Positions 9,599 through 22,153 of a DNA stretch of 64,000 nt are shown here, one piece after another. The DNA is from Sambucus nigra (lineage: Eukaryota > Streptophyta > Magnoliopsida > Dipsacales > Adoxaceae). The DNA is taken from the NCBI GenBank assembly GCA_949130495.1, contig OX422211.1, forward strand, positions 533,854,017 to 533,918,016, written 5' to 3'. Position 1 is the first letter of the stretch. The number at the start of each line of letters is the position of its first letter. The notes beneath the pieces were generated by a model. It searched no databases and was not told the DNA's origin. It saw only the letters and a program-made list of their open reading frames with translations. The position numbers were made by a program, and so were the translations under genes.

Positions 9599-11976
9599 TG
9601 TCACACCCCGCAAAATCTGACAAACGGGGTGGCCAGCCACTGCCGCCGAACTATGCCGGGCGTGAACTAAATAAAATACCATTCTTAGCATGAGACAGAT
9701 ATGAGACATAAATAATCAGTCCATAAGATAAATAATTGAATAAATCTCAAATAATCACAAATAACTAAGCGATAAAAGATCCATCACATGCTAACTCCAA
9801 AAATCCAATCTCCAATAATGATTAAATAAAATCTGAATAATCCCAACAGAAATCCTCTAAACAACTTTGGAACCGAATGGCCCAATAAAACTCCAATGAA
9901 GTCTCATAATACGACTGGAAAAGAAAGTCTAACTAAACTATGCTATAAAGTAAATAACTCCAGCTGCACCTCCAATGATAACTCCGATAAACTTATGCAG
10001 CTTCCCCAAATCAAATCCTGAAAAAGATTAGTCAACGCATGGGTCAGAGCCAAAGCCCCGAGCAAGAATACACACTACTCCCCTCAATTAGGATTCTTGA
10101 ATCCAGACAGTAGCATTATACGCAATAAATATCACAATAGAATATTTTAAATTAAACGGGATAATTAAACGCGATAATTATAACCTACTAACTACCCGCA
10201 AAAATCTCCATTTATAAAGGCACACCAATATGATTTTAAATTCCCAAGTCCCACGATGTTAATTTAATTAAATTAACCAACTTTTATTATTGTTCTCACT
10301 TTTTTATTAAAGTGTCACACTTCCCCTTGTCAATCGCCCTCTGACCCGTTTACTGTCGGCCCCGACACATGACAAGGTTACCCTTGTCAATCGCCCTCTG
10401 ACCCGTTTACTGTCGGCCCCGACACATGACAAGGTTCCACACACGACACGACATAAATCGCCCTCTGGCCCGTTTAAACTGTCAGCCCCGACACATTATG
10501 TCGCCACAAATTTTAATACCCGTTTTTATCTTAGGCATTAATTCTCAAATTTCTCAATTTCACAATTTATGAATTACCCCACCCTTTTTAATCGATGTGA
10601 GATCCTCAAAATACCCCTTAGTCCCATACCTAAGGGTCCCCAAGTTATCAATACGTCCTATCATATGTATAGGAGGATTTTCTAACATAAATCTTAACTT
10701 AGTCTCATGCTTAGGCTAGCGTAACGACGATAAAGTACCAAAATCAGCCCACCCCCAAGATGATAAAAATGCGATAATCTACCCTCACTAGTCCCATACC
10801 TAGAAGGCGTAAATCATCAAAAGGCATACCCACTAGTCCCATACCTAGAGGCATTCTAAAATATAGGGAGAGCAATAATACCCAACAACCCGTCGTCACA
10901 AAGGCAACATCATAATACCAACAAGTCACACAAAACAAGCATAATTAATCAATATATAAACTACGCATGATAGTCCAATTCAATTAAATCTTTAATTTAA
11001 TTATCACAATGTCAACAATATCCAAATAATCTCATTTAATTATTTTAAATTAAATATACCAAGTTTTCATCAAATATATATATCAAAACCCAAATTTTAT
11101 TATCTCTACATGTATTACATGAGTTGTACGCACCCAAAAATCATTTATTTTAAAACTAGAATTTTTCTACATGCAACCTACACCAATAAAACCCAAAATC
11201 GCTCATCAATCCTACGTACCCAAAGGTTATGAATATTATTCAGATTAAAAGATTATATAAAAAAAAAAAAACAGCCCCATAATTAGTATTCAATTTTTCT
11301 AATTAAGTTACTAATTATTTTTAAGAAAAACATGTAATTAAGTGTTTAGGCGACACTTAAAACGCATAATACTAAAGGAAAAGAATAGATTATTCATGCC
11401 TGTGAAGATCGTGTTGCAAAACTGATTAGAAATCTGGATTACTCTCGAAAAATTAGCAAAAGAGTGTTCTTGAACGATCTTGATTAAACCCCAATTAAGC
11501 CTTCAAAAACTTGTGACAAAAACTTGATTTTGTTGAAGGTTGATGATTATGAGGGAGAGGAAAAATATTTGGAAGTGTTCTCTGGTGAAAAACTGGAGAA
11601 AAAGTGAATATGAGAAGTCCCCCTACGGATTAACAAGGTTATATAGTGATTAGGAGTCCTAATCCTACACAAACTCTTAAAAAAACAGCTTACAGCGCAC
11701 GTTTTCTGGGAGGGTCGATCGATCTACCCCCCCGTCGATCGATCGATCACCCCGAAAAACTGACAGTTTGCCCAAAAAAATGCCATAAGGCAAAAATATT
11801 GTAAAATCAATATAAAATCAGTTTTAACTCCGATTTTAATTCCGCTTGAAGTTTTATTCTTCTAAAATCATAACCAACATACTTAGCCAATAAAAAATTT
11901 AAAATTCAAAAATTTATTTTTCTCGAAAATTCCAATTAATTAATTAAAATAATAAATAAAAATACGGGGTGTTACA
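9599..11976 (-). mobile_element. Element B 5' LTR
   Basis: 2378 bp, nearly identical to 6622-9011. The hairpin repeats are at 10325-10503 and the paired palindromes at 11711-11754. The 12-bp duplication of the left copy is absent here. Confidence 0.92.
10325..10503. repeat. Hairpin tandem repeats in LTR B, right copy
   Basis: Same three units as 7348-7526, shifted by 2977 bp, with all three pairs of 8-bp arms intact. Confidence 0.92.
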
Positions 11977-11981
11977 CAATG
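11977..11981. other. Target-site duplication CAATG (right) of element B
   Basis: Matches 6617-6621 exactly. Tat gag sequence resumes after it. Confidence 0.93.
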
Positions 11982-13366
11982 ATAGATGTGATGACCATCA
12001 ATCTCAACAGGGCCAAGACGCGGAACAACAAGAGGTGAATAATCGATAGAGGAATGTTGCTAGAGAAGCTTCTATTCGTCCAGCCAACAGAGAATGGGTT
12101 AGAGATAATGTTGCTCAGGCCGAGGTTATAGCTACAGCCGAGAGGTCATGGAATTATTCCATTCAGCGATCAGAGGACAAGAAAAAGGACATACTGAAGA
12201 GTGGAGACCCCTTTCAGAGGGGATACTCTAAAGGCTCCTCATTTGTTGAAACAATCGTGAGTTATCCAACCCCGAATAAGTTTAAGATGCCGGTGGTCAC
12301 ACCTAAGTATAATGGGAGCAATAATCATGTCCACCATGTGGATATATACCAGTCAGCTACTAATATCTACTCGGTCTTAGACGAGATAAGGTGTCGGGAT
12401 TTCTCTAGCACACTGACCGGCGTTGATCATGTGTAGTTCACCTCTCTCCCTAAAAATTGAATTAAGAATTTCAAGAAGTTAGTACAGAGGTTTATACATA
12501 ATTTTTTTCTTCGGTGTGAGTCCCCAAATAAAGATGACACACTTATTGTATGTGAAGTGGTAAGGCAATAAAAGTCTGAAGGTATGCATAGCAAGGTTCA
12601 ACAAGGAGAAATTAGATGTTGAAGATTATGAGCATATTATTGCTATGACCACTCTGATGGGAGGGTTGCTTAAAGGAAATCTCCTTTGGAAGATTGCCGA
12701 AGATCCTCCTAAATCCATGGACGAACTTCGGGCTATAATCGGGAAGTCAGTTATGCAGAGGAGGCAATGGTTGCCAAGGTTGAAGATGATAAGGGAACAA
12801 GCAGTGGAGGTATGTTCCAAAAAAAATAAGGATGGTAAGAAGAGGTCAACGAATGATAAGTTCGCTGACTATACCCCTCTGGCAGTCAGTTATGATGACA
12901 TCTTGAATGAGATAAAGAATGATCGGTCTCTAATATGGCCTGAGATGTTGAGATCTCCTCCTCATAAGAGGAACAAGAATTTGTGGTGTAAATTTCACCA
13001 AGATCATGGCCATACGATCGACAGATATTTTTCTCTTAAGGACGAGATTGAGAAAATACTAAAAGATGGCAAGGTAAGAAAGTATATTTACAATAACAGT
13101 TCAAAGGGTGGTCGAGACAACACCCCAAAGAGAAGGAATGATAAGTGCAAGACTGATGCTCTAGCCAATCGAGACAATGGCTCAAATGATGATGATGAAG
13201 TAGACTTTGACCTGCCGCCTCCCATCACCGATCCTAAGGTTCGGTTGAATATGATTTCACTGGGAGTCAAATTGATTTATATAGGACTTATTGAAGGTGG
13301 AAAGGAGATCACTGATAGAAAGGCTCACATGACAGAGGCCAAAGAACTTCCTCAAAACCCTAAATA
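11982..13366 (+). pseudogene. Tat element gag (right part), degenerate
   Basis: Gag of the plus-strand Tat element. Around 12275-12600 a retrotransposon gag core is readable (F-K-M-P-V-V-T-P-K-Y-N-G, then C-R-D-F-S-x-T-L-T-G) with an in-frame TAG at 12434-12436 and further frame changes. The open run 12645-13366 (240 residues) contains the Tat-type knuckle C-K-F-H-Q-D-H-G-H-T-I-D-R-Y followed by F-S-L-K-D-E-I-E; the usual third Cys is replaced by Tyr, so zinc binding is probably lost. Lys/Arg-rich tail. Gag would form the virus-like particle. B is inserted in its 5' part. Confidence 0.85.
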
Positions 13367-13399
13367 AGTACACTCGATAACGGTTGAGCCGAAGAATAT

Positions 13400-13985
13400 A
13401 AGAAAAACCAAAGTTGATATGAATACTTTGATCGTTGGTTCTCTAGGTTAGATTTTAAGGGGATCTTAGCCACACATGATTACCCATTGGTGATCAACAC
13501 CCTTGTGCATGGGTATGAAGTTACTAGGATATTAGTCGACGGTGGCAGCTCTATCGATCATATGTTTTGGGATTGCTACAAGGGTCTGGGGTTGAGAAAG
13601 AAGAGGCTAGTTCCATATTATCATCCTCTTATCAGGTTAAGTGGAGAGAAAGTGCAACCTTTGGGAATCAATTTGACAGAAGTCAGAATGGGGATCTCAT
13701 GGCCAAAATTCCTCACAAAGAAAATCAATTTCTTTGTTATGGATGAGAACGTCTACTCAGCCTAAAACATAATTCTGAGACGGGTATCCCTCAAGGAGTT
13801 TGAGGCTATGCCCTCAACAGTTCACCAGATGATTAAATTCCTTACTCCATACAGAGTAGGGGAAGTTCATGGTGACCAAGTTGAGGTACACAAATGCTAC
13901 TTCAACTCGTTTGAGGAGAGGGAGGAATACAATATGTCCACTACAACTTAGAACATTGATACTATTGACCTCAGAGATGAGACTA
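13400..13985 (+). pseudogene. Tat element protease
   Basis: Aspartic protease. The open run 13487-13765 reads I-L-V-D-G-G-S-S-I-D-H-M-F-W, the usual active site but with D-G-G in place of D-T/S-G, then a flap region (P-L-G-I-N-L-T-E-V). A TAA at 13763 ends the frame early; homologous sequence continues afterwards in linker style (S-T-V-H-Q-M-I-K-F). It would mature Gag-Pol. Non-functional as it stands. Confidence 0.75.
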
Positions 13986-14099
13986 AGCTAAATAAGGGCG
14001 AAGTCACTAAGGAGGAAGAATCCATCATCCTCAATAAGGATGAGCCGAGAAAAATCATCTAAGTCGATAAATCCCTAAAGACTAAGATCAAAGAGGAGT

Positions 14100-15090
14100 T
14101 GATCAAACTATTAAAGAAGAGGCAAAGCATTTTTTCTTAAAGCCTTGAGGATATGCCCGACATTGATCCAAAGGTCCTCTACCATAAGTTGAATGTGATC
14201 GAGGATGTAAAGCCGATCAGACAGAGAAAGAGAGTGTACTCCAAAGAGAAATATAATGTCATTAGAGAACTGGTGAAGAAGTTGGGAAAATCCGACTTCA
14301 TTAGGGAAGTCATCAACCATGAGTGGTTAATGAATGTTGTTATCATCCCCAAGGCCAATGGCAAGTGGAGGATGTGTGTTGATTTTACATATTTGAACAA
14401 AGCATGCCCTAAGGATATTTTTCCCCTGCCAAGAATAGACCAGATGGTTGATGCCATAGCCGACCATAAATTAATGAGATTTATGGATGCCTACTCAGGC
14501 TATCATGAGATATTCATGGACTCGGTGGATGATGAGAAGACATCTTTCATGACTGATAAGGGAACCTATTATTATAAAGGCATTCCTTTCGGCCTGAAAA
14601 CGTCGGGGAAACATATTAGAGATTGGTAATCAAGATGTTCGAAGAGAAGATTGGGAAGACAATGGAGGTGTATGTCGATGACATATTGATAAATAGTCTC
14701 AAGGCGACACTCATGTAGCAAACCTTGAGAGAACTTTTGATACTATGGACGAGTATAGAATGAAACTTAACCCCTCCAAGTGCGTTTTTGGCACAGGGTA
14801 CGGTAAATTATTGGGCTTTATTATGAATAAAAGGGGGACTGAGGCCAACCCCGAGAAGATCAAAGCTTTGATGGATATTAAGACTCAAACGATGATAAAA
14901 GATGTGCAGAGGTTAACTGGATGGGTGGCAACATTGAATAAGTTTGTGTCTAGAGCTACCGATAAGTGTCTTCCCTTCTTCAAGGTGCTCAGGAAGTGTT
15001 TCGAGTGGAATGAGGAGTGTGACAAGTACTTTAAAGAGTTAAGGACCTACCTCGGCTCTACACTCCTGCTGTCAAGGCCAATTTAGGGTG
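14100..15090 (+). pseudogene. Tat element reverse transcriptase
   Basis: RT in two open pieces, 14153-14629 and 14745-15086, separated by frameshifts and a stop. The first carries the Tat signature V-D-F-T-Y-L-N-K-A-C-P-K-D, then P-L-P-R-I-D-Q-M-V-D-A and F-M-D-A-Y-S-G-Y. The catalytic box is intact at 14671-14682 (Y-V-D-D) but lies in the broken interval. The second piece covers thumb/connection (M-K-L-N-P-S-K-C-V-F-G, then L-T-G-W-V-A-T-L-N-K-F-V-S). It would copy the element RNA into cDNA. The LNKACPKD form separates it clearly from the RT of elements A and G. Confidence 0.9.
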
Positions 15091-15960
15091 AAAAGTTATA
15101 ATTGTATCTGGCCGTATTGGAGTTAGACATTAGCGCTGCTATCGTCAGAGATGAGGATGGTGTGCAAAAGCCAGCGTACTTAAATAGTAAGGCCCTCCAA
15201 GGGGCGAGTAGAGAAATACTAAAATAAAGAAGCTAGCCTATGCTTTAATTCATTCCACGACGAAGATGAAGTCGTACTTCCACATGCATACTATGGTAAT
15301 TCTCACCGACTCTCCACTCAAGTAGGTCATCCATAAGCTTGAGCAATCGGGTAGGTTAATGTCATAGGTAATAAAGTTGGGAGAATTTGATATCATATAT
15401 AGCCAAGAATGACCATCAAGGGGAAGGACCTAGCTAATTTCGTAGCCTAGTACATAAGGGATGAGGCCGACACAGAGGAGATTGAGACTCCAGCTTATGA
15501 GCCAGAAAGAAGAATATGCCTCCTCCTGACTGAGGTCAAGAGGAGTATAGGAAAGGGGGTAAGTTTTATGAGAATGAGGAAGGGATATACCTCTTCAAAA
15601 GTAGGACCTTGGAAGAGGGTAATTTTTCCAAAGATGGTACTGTGTAGAATTTATTTGTTGATGGCTCCTCGTGTGAGGCTGAAAGTGAGGAGGTTTGATT
15701 GTGTTTGACCCAGTTGGGAATGACATTGAATATGCTTCGAGGTTCAATTTAAAAGCCTCCAATAACGAGTCAGCGTATGAGGCCCTTCTGAAAGGACTCT
15801 CCCTTGCCAGAGCATTGAATGTTGGCCAGCTTTTGGTTGATAGTGACTCTAGATTAATGGTGAATCAAATTATGGGAGTATATGAGGCCAAGATGATAGA
15901 ATGGAAAAATACCATGGAAATGTAAAAGAAGCGTTGAAGCATTTCTGAGAGGTGAAACTA
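15091..15960 (+). pseudogene. Tat element RNase H plus second (archaeal-type) RNase H
   Basis: After the RT, a first RNase H is readable around 15100-15420 (L-Y-L-A-V-L-E-L-D-I-S-A-A-I-V) with stops. A second RNase H follows: F-V-D-G-S-S near 15655, then the open run 15695-15925 with Y-A-S-R-F-N-L-K-A-S-N-N-E-S-A-Y-E-A-L and L-L-V-D-S-D-S-R-L-M-V. Catalytic D, E (N-N-E-x-A) and D (D-S-D-S) are visible. Having two RNase H domains is a diagnostic trait of the plant Tat clade. A frame change separates F-V-D-G-S-S from the rest. Confidence 0.85.
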
Positions 15961-17345
15961 AAGAGGATACCTCGGCTAGATAACATCCAGGTCGATGCTT
16001 TGGCAAGGCTAGCTTCCACCACAAGAATATAAATTAGAAGGTCGATGCCAATAGAGATCTTATATCTACCGACCATTGAAGAGGAAGATAACACTATGGA
16101 ATTTTTCTTGAACTTGAACATGGGAGCTTCTTGGATGGATCCTATCATTCGATACATCAGGGATGGGGAATTTCCTGATTCAAAGTCCGAGAAGAAGAAG
16201 CTAAGGTACAAAGCGATAAATTCTCCGTCGTAGGAGATGTCCAGTACAAGAAAGGATTCATGCTCCCTCTACTCAGATGTGTCCATCCCTTCGAGGTATA
16301 ATATATTTTGAATGATGTTCATGAGGGATCTTGATCCAGTCATATAGAAGGAAGATCATTATCAAAGAGAATCATCACTCAAGGGTATTGGTGGGTGACA
16401 CTGGCCAAGGATGCAACTGCATATGTGTGGAAATGTGATAAGTGCCAAAGGTTTGCCACCATTCCCCATAAACCTCATCAGACTCTAACTTCTATCACTT
16501 CCCCCTGTCCATTTGAAGTCTGGGGGATCGACTTAGTAGGACCATTACCAAGGATTGTGAATAATTACTAATATCTGATTATAGCTATTGATTATTTTTT
16601 TTATGTGGGTAGAAGTCGAGTCGACGATGACGATAACGAAGAAGAAATCCTTCCAATTTGTTTAGAAAAACATTATCTGCTGATACGATCTGCCTAACAC
16701 TTTGATTTCAGATAATGGGAATCAGTTAAGAACATATCCCTAAAAAAATACCATGAGCGTGTTGGCATCAAATAGTTATTTTTAACTCCATGCTGAACCA
16801 AGGCCAATGGCATACAGCGGTAATGAACAAACATATTCTTGATGGAATCAAGAAAAAGCTGGAAAATTTTAAAGGAAGATGGACTGAGGAGGTGCACGTC
16901 GTCCTATGGTCCTATAGGACGACGGAGAGGACACCAACGAGGGAAACCCCATTTATGCTAGCCTATGGCTCATAAGCTGTGGTGCTAACAGATATTTGTC
17001 TCCCAACCCATAAGGTCCAAACATATGACCCGGAGTAGAATATTACAGAACGCGGACTGGATCTGGACCTTGTGGAATAAATAAAGGAAGATCATAAGGT
17101 TAGGGAAGCTGCCTATCAAGAAAGAAGTTCGAAATTCTATAATAAGAGAGTAAAAGCATAACCATTGGCAATAGGAGACCTGGTTTTAAAGAAGACCAGG
17201 AAGAAGCCCAACAAACTTCATCCTAACTGGCATGGTCCATATCGAGTGATTAAATAGGTGGTCCCAGGAATGTATTAGATCCAGAACATAGAAGTATAAC
17301 CATTCTCATATCCATGGAATGCTGATCATCTCAAAAAATACTATC
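15961..17345 (+). pseudogene. Tat element integrase
   Basis: Degenerate integrase. Zinc-binding HHCC region at about 16310-16460 (V-H-E-G, S-H, then W-K-C-D-K-C-Q-R-F), core start W-G-I-D-L-V-G-P-L-P near 16525, second Asp as S-D-N-G near 16712, then the open run 16790-16975 with N-K-H-I-L-D-G-I-K-K-K-L and W-S-Y-R-T-T-x-R-T-P-T-R-E-T-P-F. The segment where the catalytic Glu is expected has diverged (Q-G-Q-W-H-T-A-V rather than N-G-Q-x-E). The C-terminal L-K-K-T-R-K-K-P-N-K-L-H-P-N-W-x-G-P-Y motif is at 17185-17245. Stops throughout. Confidence 0.85.
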
Positions 17346-18240
17346 ACTAAGCGTTTGATATTAATTTCATTTGTCTATGTGTTTCAGAAGAAGGTTTTTA
17401 ATGAAAAATCAATGGGAATATTCTCAAGTGTTCTATCCTATTTTGTTGTATGAGATTTTAGATTGTATGTGTTAGTTCAATCTTAAGAAATAAAACATCA
17501 TTTGTGGTGGAGTAGCTTTAACTTTCTCTCGGTGACATGATAGTCCAAACAGGGATGACCTCGTTCATGGACTCCTAATAACACCTAGAGGGGGGTGATC
17601 ACTTTATTGTGGTTCATGATTAACCATCATTAATTTGGTTGAAAAACTATCTCGATTGAGACAGCAGTGCATGAAGGAGACGAATCTCATCCATACACTC
17701 TCAAAATGACGAGAGGGGACTTGTGATGCAAACACTATAATTTGATGGATTAAAATTTAAAAATCACTTTATTGTGGTTTCATTAATTTAATGGAAAACA
17801 TCTTTTGGCCAAGACGATAATGCATGGATGAGACGACTATCATCCATACACTCTTAAAATGAAGAGAGTGGACTTGTGATACAAACACCATTATTTGGTG
17901 AAGTAAAATCATGTCAGTTTTATCTCGTCTAAGAACAGGGCGATACTCATGGAATTCCTCATTTATATTTGCCTCGTCTAAGGACGAGATGATGTGTGAT
18001 TACTCATTTATACTTAGTTGCTGATGTCAAGATTATAAACCATTTTAATTATGGTTACTTGATTAAAACATCGAATGAAGTCACACATGCAAGCAGATAG
18101 AGATAATTCATAAATATGATAGGAAATATCATTCATTCACAAAAAATATGAAGATACACTTGGTACAAAATAAAGTTAAAAAATAAATCCAGAAGTGTTC
18201 CCAAAACATAAAGGGGTCAATTTCAAAATAAAGGGTATCG
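17346..18240. repeat. Tat element spacer with diverged tandem duplication
   Basis: Non-coding DNA between integrase and the antisense ORF. Two units of about 164 bp, 17601-17763 and 17764-17925, share CACTTTATTGTGGTT, CATCCATACACTCT and GGACTTGTGATRCAAACAC. A shorter unit based on CCTCGTCTAAGGACGAGAT follows (17927-18000). Such spacer repeats are common in Tat elements. Confidence 0.75.
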
Positions 18241-18249
18241 ACCATCGAT

Positions 18250-20612
18250 GGCCACCCTACTGAGTCGACTCAGTGTTGATATTCCTCTTGGCATTGTCCT
18301 CAGCTGTAGTCATCTCAGTGTTGGCACTATCAACTTCAGTAGGGGGTCTACGGTAGTCCCTTCTCCTTCAACAGCGACCGAGGACTCAACATATGATAAA
18401 GCCTCGGTGAAGAGGGGTCCCCAATGTCAGGTGCCTCCAATGATGGATAGATGACTGAAACATCATCAACAAATTTAAGGACGACCCATATACAAACCGT
18501 TTTAATAACCCTTTCGAGGTAATCCAAGACAAAGCCTTAAAATTCATCTGAAGCCTTATAGGCTTCTATGGCCTCGTCATTGGCCCTCTTTATGGCAGTA
18601 GTAATATTGAACTTAAACTGGGTTTCTTGGGCCTTTAGAGCTTGGTCTTTCTCTTTCAAGGCATTATCTTTTTCTTTAAGTTGGTTGTTATGCTCCAGCT
18701 TCAAATCTTCGATGGCCTATTTATACTCGGCCCCGCACTCCTTTAGCTTTTAATTCACTTCGGCCTCGAATTGTATTGCCATATTATCATCTTGAAGCCT
18801 CGCCTAATTTTTAGCCATCCACCTAGTGGCCAAAGTAAGGGTGCACACAGACTGCAAAAATAAAGAAGTCCGAATAAGACAAAGTAGAAATAATACAAGA
18901 TGAGACCAATGGCAAGTATGAGGTAGATAGTTGTGCCATATGATGGAGGTTGAAGTCATAAACCTTATCAAGGGGAATTTTACATAGAAATTAATAGTCG
19001 GCCTCTGAGGGGACTGTAAACATGGAAACCTTTGCGGACGAGATGTTAATGATCAGCGAGATTGGTTGCCCAAAGAGACTCAAAAGATGAAGATGAGGTG
19101 GGAGTAGTTTCTACAATGTTGACCATTTGCCCCGTCTAGGGGTCAGAACGAGTATTTTTGGGAGCCATGGATCCTTCCTTTTATGGCTAACCTCAGTTCA
19201 GGTCATCCTTACAGTTGTCGATTTCTTGACTGGCTGCTTGTTTCTTTTCTTTCCCAAGCTGGATAAAAGACTAGGGGTCGTCATATTCTAGATCTCGTCC
19301 GAAACATTAGGAGGATGATCTGTAAAGAAGAAGAAAAATTATTAGAAATAATGTATAAAGACGAGGGAAGACTTTAAGGGTTTAAGTAACTCAGACAACT
19401 CGTTCAGGGGGCCAACCCCCAAATTGGACTCGTCAAGATATTCAGGGACCATGAGATCCTCAAATTTTTCAAGGGTGCCCTCATTTCCTTGATCCCTCAG
19501 ATAGTCAACCACGTCGTGTTCCTCATGGTTGAAGCTAGGGTCCAACTTCGCTATCATGGAGGGGTTAGCCCAGGCATGTATAACTCTAGGCCTGTCCTCA
19601 CTTGTGTCATTGTCATCTAGAAAATCCTAGGCCCCAGAGACGAAAAAAGAACGTTTGTTTCCACTAGTGATTTGATGTTTGGGCCACTTGAATAATCTTT
19701 TTGTCTAGTTCCCTAGAACCTAAATGAAAATAGCCGTCTTGATTGGTTGAAGACGAGATGTTGTAACAGGCTTTGAAAAGCTCAATTGAAGGCTCGTGTA
19801 AAGGTATTCTTCCATAGAGAGACATAACCAAGGATGATTCTCCATAAATTGGGGGCCAGTTATGAAGGTGCAACCCCTAGGATAGACAAGATAGATCGAA
19901 TGGTAGGGTGGAAAGGTAATCTGACGTCGACCCTGAACATTTGATCATAAACGATGATTTCTCCCTCCCGACCTTGGAATACTTTCTTGTCTTCATCCAA
20001 GATCCTGATAGAAATAATAGGCTTAATGTCGTACGAGTGTCTCCCTAAAATAAGATCAGTCTCTTTGACAGTAGACATGAAAGATCCGGTATATAAAATG
20101 TCAACTGGCTCCTCGGCCTCAGAGTTAGCCTCCTCACCAGATTCCTCATATATTGCGGTACCATTTGGGAACCTCTCTTGAAATTCCAAAGAGATCATGA
20201 CTGAGATAGGAATGTCAGGTGGGTGTGGAGTGTTAGCATTCGTCTTGTCTCTATCAAAGACGACGTGAATGGAGGAGTCATTTAACCAAACGATTCGGCC
20301 TCATAAGAGGATGACGTTCGAGATTGGGATTCTCTCATTATTTCTTCTAAATCTCTATCCTCGACTTGGGTAGAGGACGAGATGGGTATCTCAGAGGATG
20401 AGGATAAAATGGTATTTAAAGGTATTGGGAAAATGGGGTGAGTTTGACCGACCCTGACTTGGTGTTGAGACTCGTCTTCCTCCTCTACCATATGAATCTC
20501 CTAGAAACACCTCTCCCTCCAAGTGGGAAACTTCTTTGCTAATGCATACAACTTCCTTAGCATCAAAGAGGCCGACCCTAAACTTGAGAAAGTGGGGGGC
20601 TAAAGTACACAA
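18250..20612 (-). pseudogene. Tat element antisense ORF (transposase_28-like / coiled coil), degenerate
   Basis: Minus-strand coding remnant between integrase and 3' LTR, opposite in sense to the element. The open run 19860-20198 ends in L-P-F-H-P-T-I-R-S-I-L-S-I-L-G-V-A-P-S, the motif of the 'putative plant transposon protein' domain found in antisense ORFs of Tat/Retand elements. Homology continues in another frame at 19664-19873 (frameshift near 19866) and at 19342-19557. Farther down, 18540-18780 reads as a Lys/Glu-rich coiled coil (K-L-E-H-N-N-Q-L-K-E-K-D-N-A-L-K-E-K) ending A-Y-K-A-S-D-E-F. An N-terminal piece is at 20282-20612. The function of this ORF class is unknown. Clearly a pseudogene here. 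Confidence 0.75.
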
Positions 20613-21332
20613 ATAATTAAAGTGTTAACTGGGATTTGGCTAAAATATCAAAATCTTGGAACGTGGACAATTGAAACCAAGAACATTCAAGAATAGTTTG
20701 AATGCTTCATCGGAGAAGATGACCGGTGATCCACCGGAGTAACCAAATGAAGGTAAACAAGATGAAAAATTACCTGAAACCACCTACAAACCCTATGGAA
20801 ACTTCTCTCCACCCTCAAACTAGATGTCTCAGTCCTAAAATCCTCACACAATTATCAATAAAGTCGTCGAAAAATCAGGGAAGTAACTGAAAAAGAAAAA
20901 CTGGTACTAAAATGGCCGAAAACGATTGAAAGCTAACAAGGAAAGAAGAAGGGGAATACCTAGAAGGTTTAACTCAACTAACAACCACTGAAGACTTTAA
21001 AAAGTAACCAGAAAATTCTTGGGCAGTAGAGAGAGAGAAGATCTCTGGGAAATTAGAGAGAAAAAGAAGCCCGCGCTATGTTTAAATACCATAAAATAAT
21101 TGTATGCGACATTTAAGGCACATCATCATTTTAGGCACAAAACCCTAGGTGTTTATCCGTCGTTTATGCTTTAATCAGACGTGGACCTATGATAACTATT
21201 ACAGATGCCACATCAAACTTGCAGTCTACTTGATGATTGCCATGTGTTTACTAAAAAAGTACCATCAACACCTTCATACATTATTACCCCTTAACCTCCT
21301 CCTCGCGTTAGAGACTAAGTGTTAGGGGTGAT
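20613..21332. other. Tat element spacer between antisense ORF and 3' LTR
   Basis: No coding signal. A candidate purine-rich tract (GTTAGGGGTGAT, 21321-21332) immediately precedes the LTR start. In antisense direction this would be the upstream region of the antisense ORF; I see no convincing promoter. Confidence 0.55.
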
Positions 21333-21894
21333 TGATATGCCAAGTATAGCCGCATCCCTGATATGGATTACCTTGGATAAAACCAACCTGCATACATTTG
21401 TTCATAAAAATGAGTTATGCCTTGGTCGGGGACTCAGCCCGAGTTGACTCGTCCTCGACCTATGACCCCTCGCAGGTGACCTCAGCCTCATCCTTCGAGA
21501 TCAGTTAATGTACCTCACATCACTAATCCAATGAACAGTAGACCCTCATCCTCGGCCTTCATTAGGATAATGGATGACAAGATGAGACATCCCAGCAGTA
21601 CAAGTGTCATTCCATCAATGGACCATAGTTTGATGATTTAGCCTCGGCCAGGACAAATGGCTACCAATAAACAGCTGGCAGAATGCGTGGATTGGGGAAC
21701 GCGTGAGAGTGTGCGCGTGGGCTATAGATACCACGTGTATCGAAATCATTATAACAATATCTCCCTCACACGTGAGGGAATATTTGATCATCATGACCTA
21801 CATGTGACAGAGACCGATGGCTCTTCCTTATTGTCTAGGAACATTCCACACATGCATATTACATGCTTGGAGGGTACACTACACCCCTATACAC

Positions 21895-21902
21895 TATAAA
21901 TA
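21895..21902 (+). promoter_or_regulatory. TATA box of Tat LTR
   Basis: TATAAATA in the second half of the LTR, after a promoter-like stretch with CACGTG (21733-21738); transcription would start some 30 bp downstream. Confidence 0.55.
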
Positions 21903-22103
21903 CTTGTCTTCTACATCTTTGTAAAGGATCGCATATTGTAAACCTTCATGAAACTCTACTGAATTCATTACTTAAAGATAGAGCTTGAGTGTCTATATCC
22001 CAAGGCCATTAGAGCCCATATTTAGTGGATTTCACACACACTCACACAGTGGACGTAAGCCAGAATTGGCTGAACCACTTACATACGGTATTATCTTCCT
22101 TTT

Positions 22104-22106
<3 letters not shown>

Positions 22107-22149
<43 letters not shown>
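22107..22149. repeat. (TA)n microsatellite
   Basis: Uninterrupted TA repeat of about 43 bp inside the Tat LTR. The Ile-Tyr repeat open frames across it are artefacts. Confidence 0.97.

Positions 22150-22153
<4 letters not shown>

Larger units (their letters stand above)
6622..11976 (-). mobile_element. Element B: complete non-autonomous gypsy-type LTR element
   Basis: Complete element on the minus strand: 5' LTR 9599-11976, primer-binding site 9585-9596, 587 bp of internal DNA, purine tract 9012-9024, 3' LTR 6622-9011, and a perfect 5-bp TSD (CAATG). The two LTRs differ by one 12-bp indel (a duplicated CCAAAACTTGTG in the left copy near 8530) and only a few substitutions that I could spot (for example near 6684/9661 and 8827/11790), so insertion was recent. 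It has no gag or pol and must have been mobilised in trans. It shares LTR and internal sequence with family C at 49131-61212. Confidence 0.93.
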
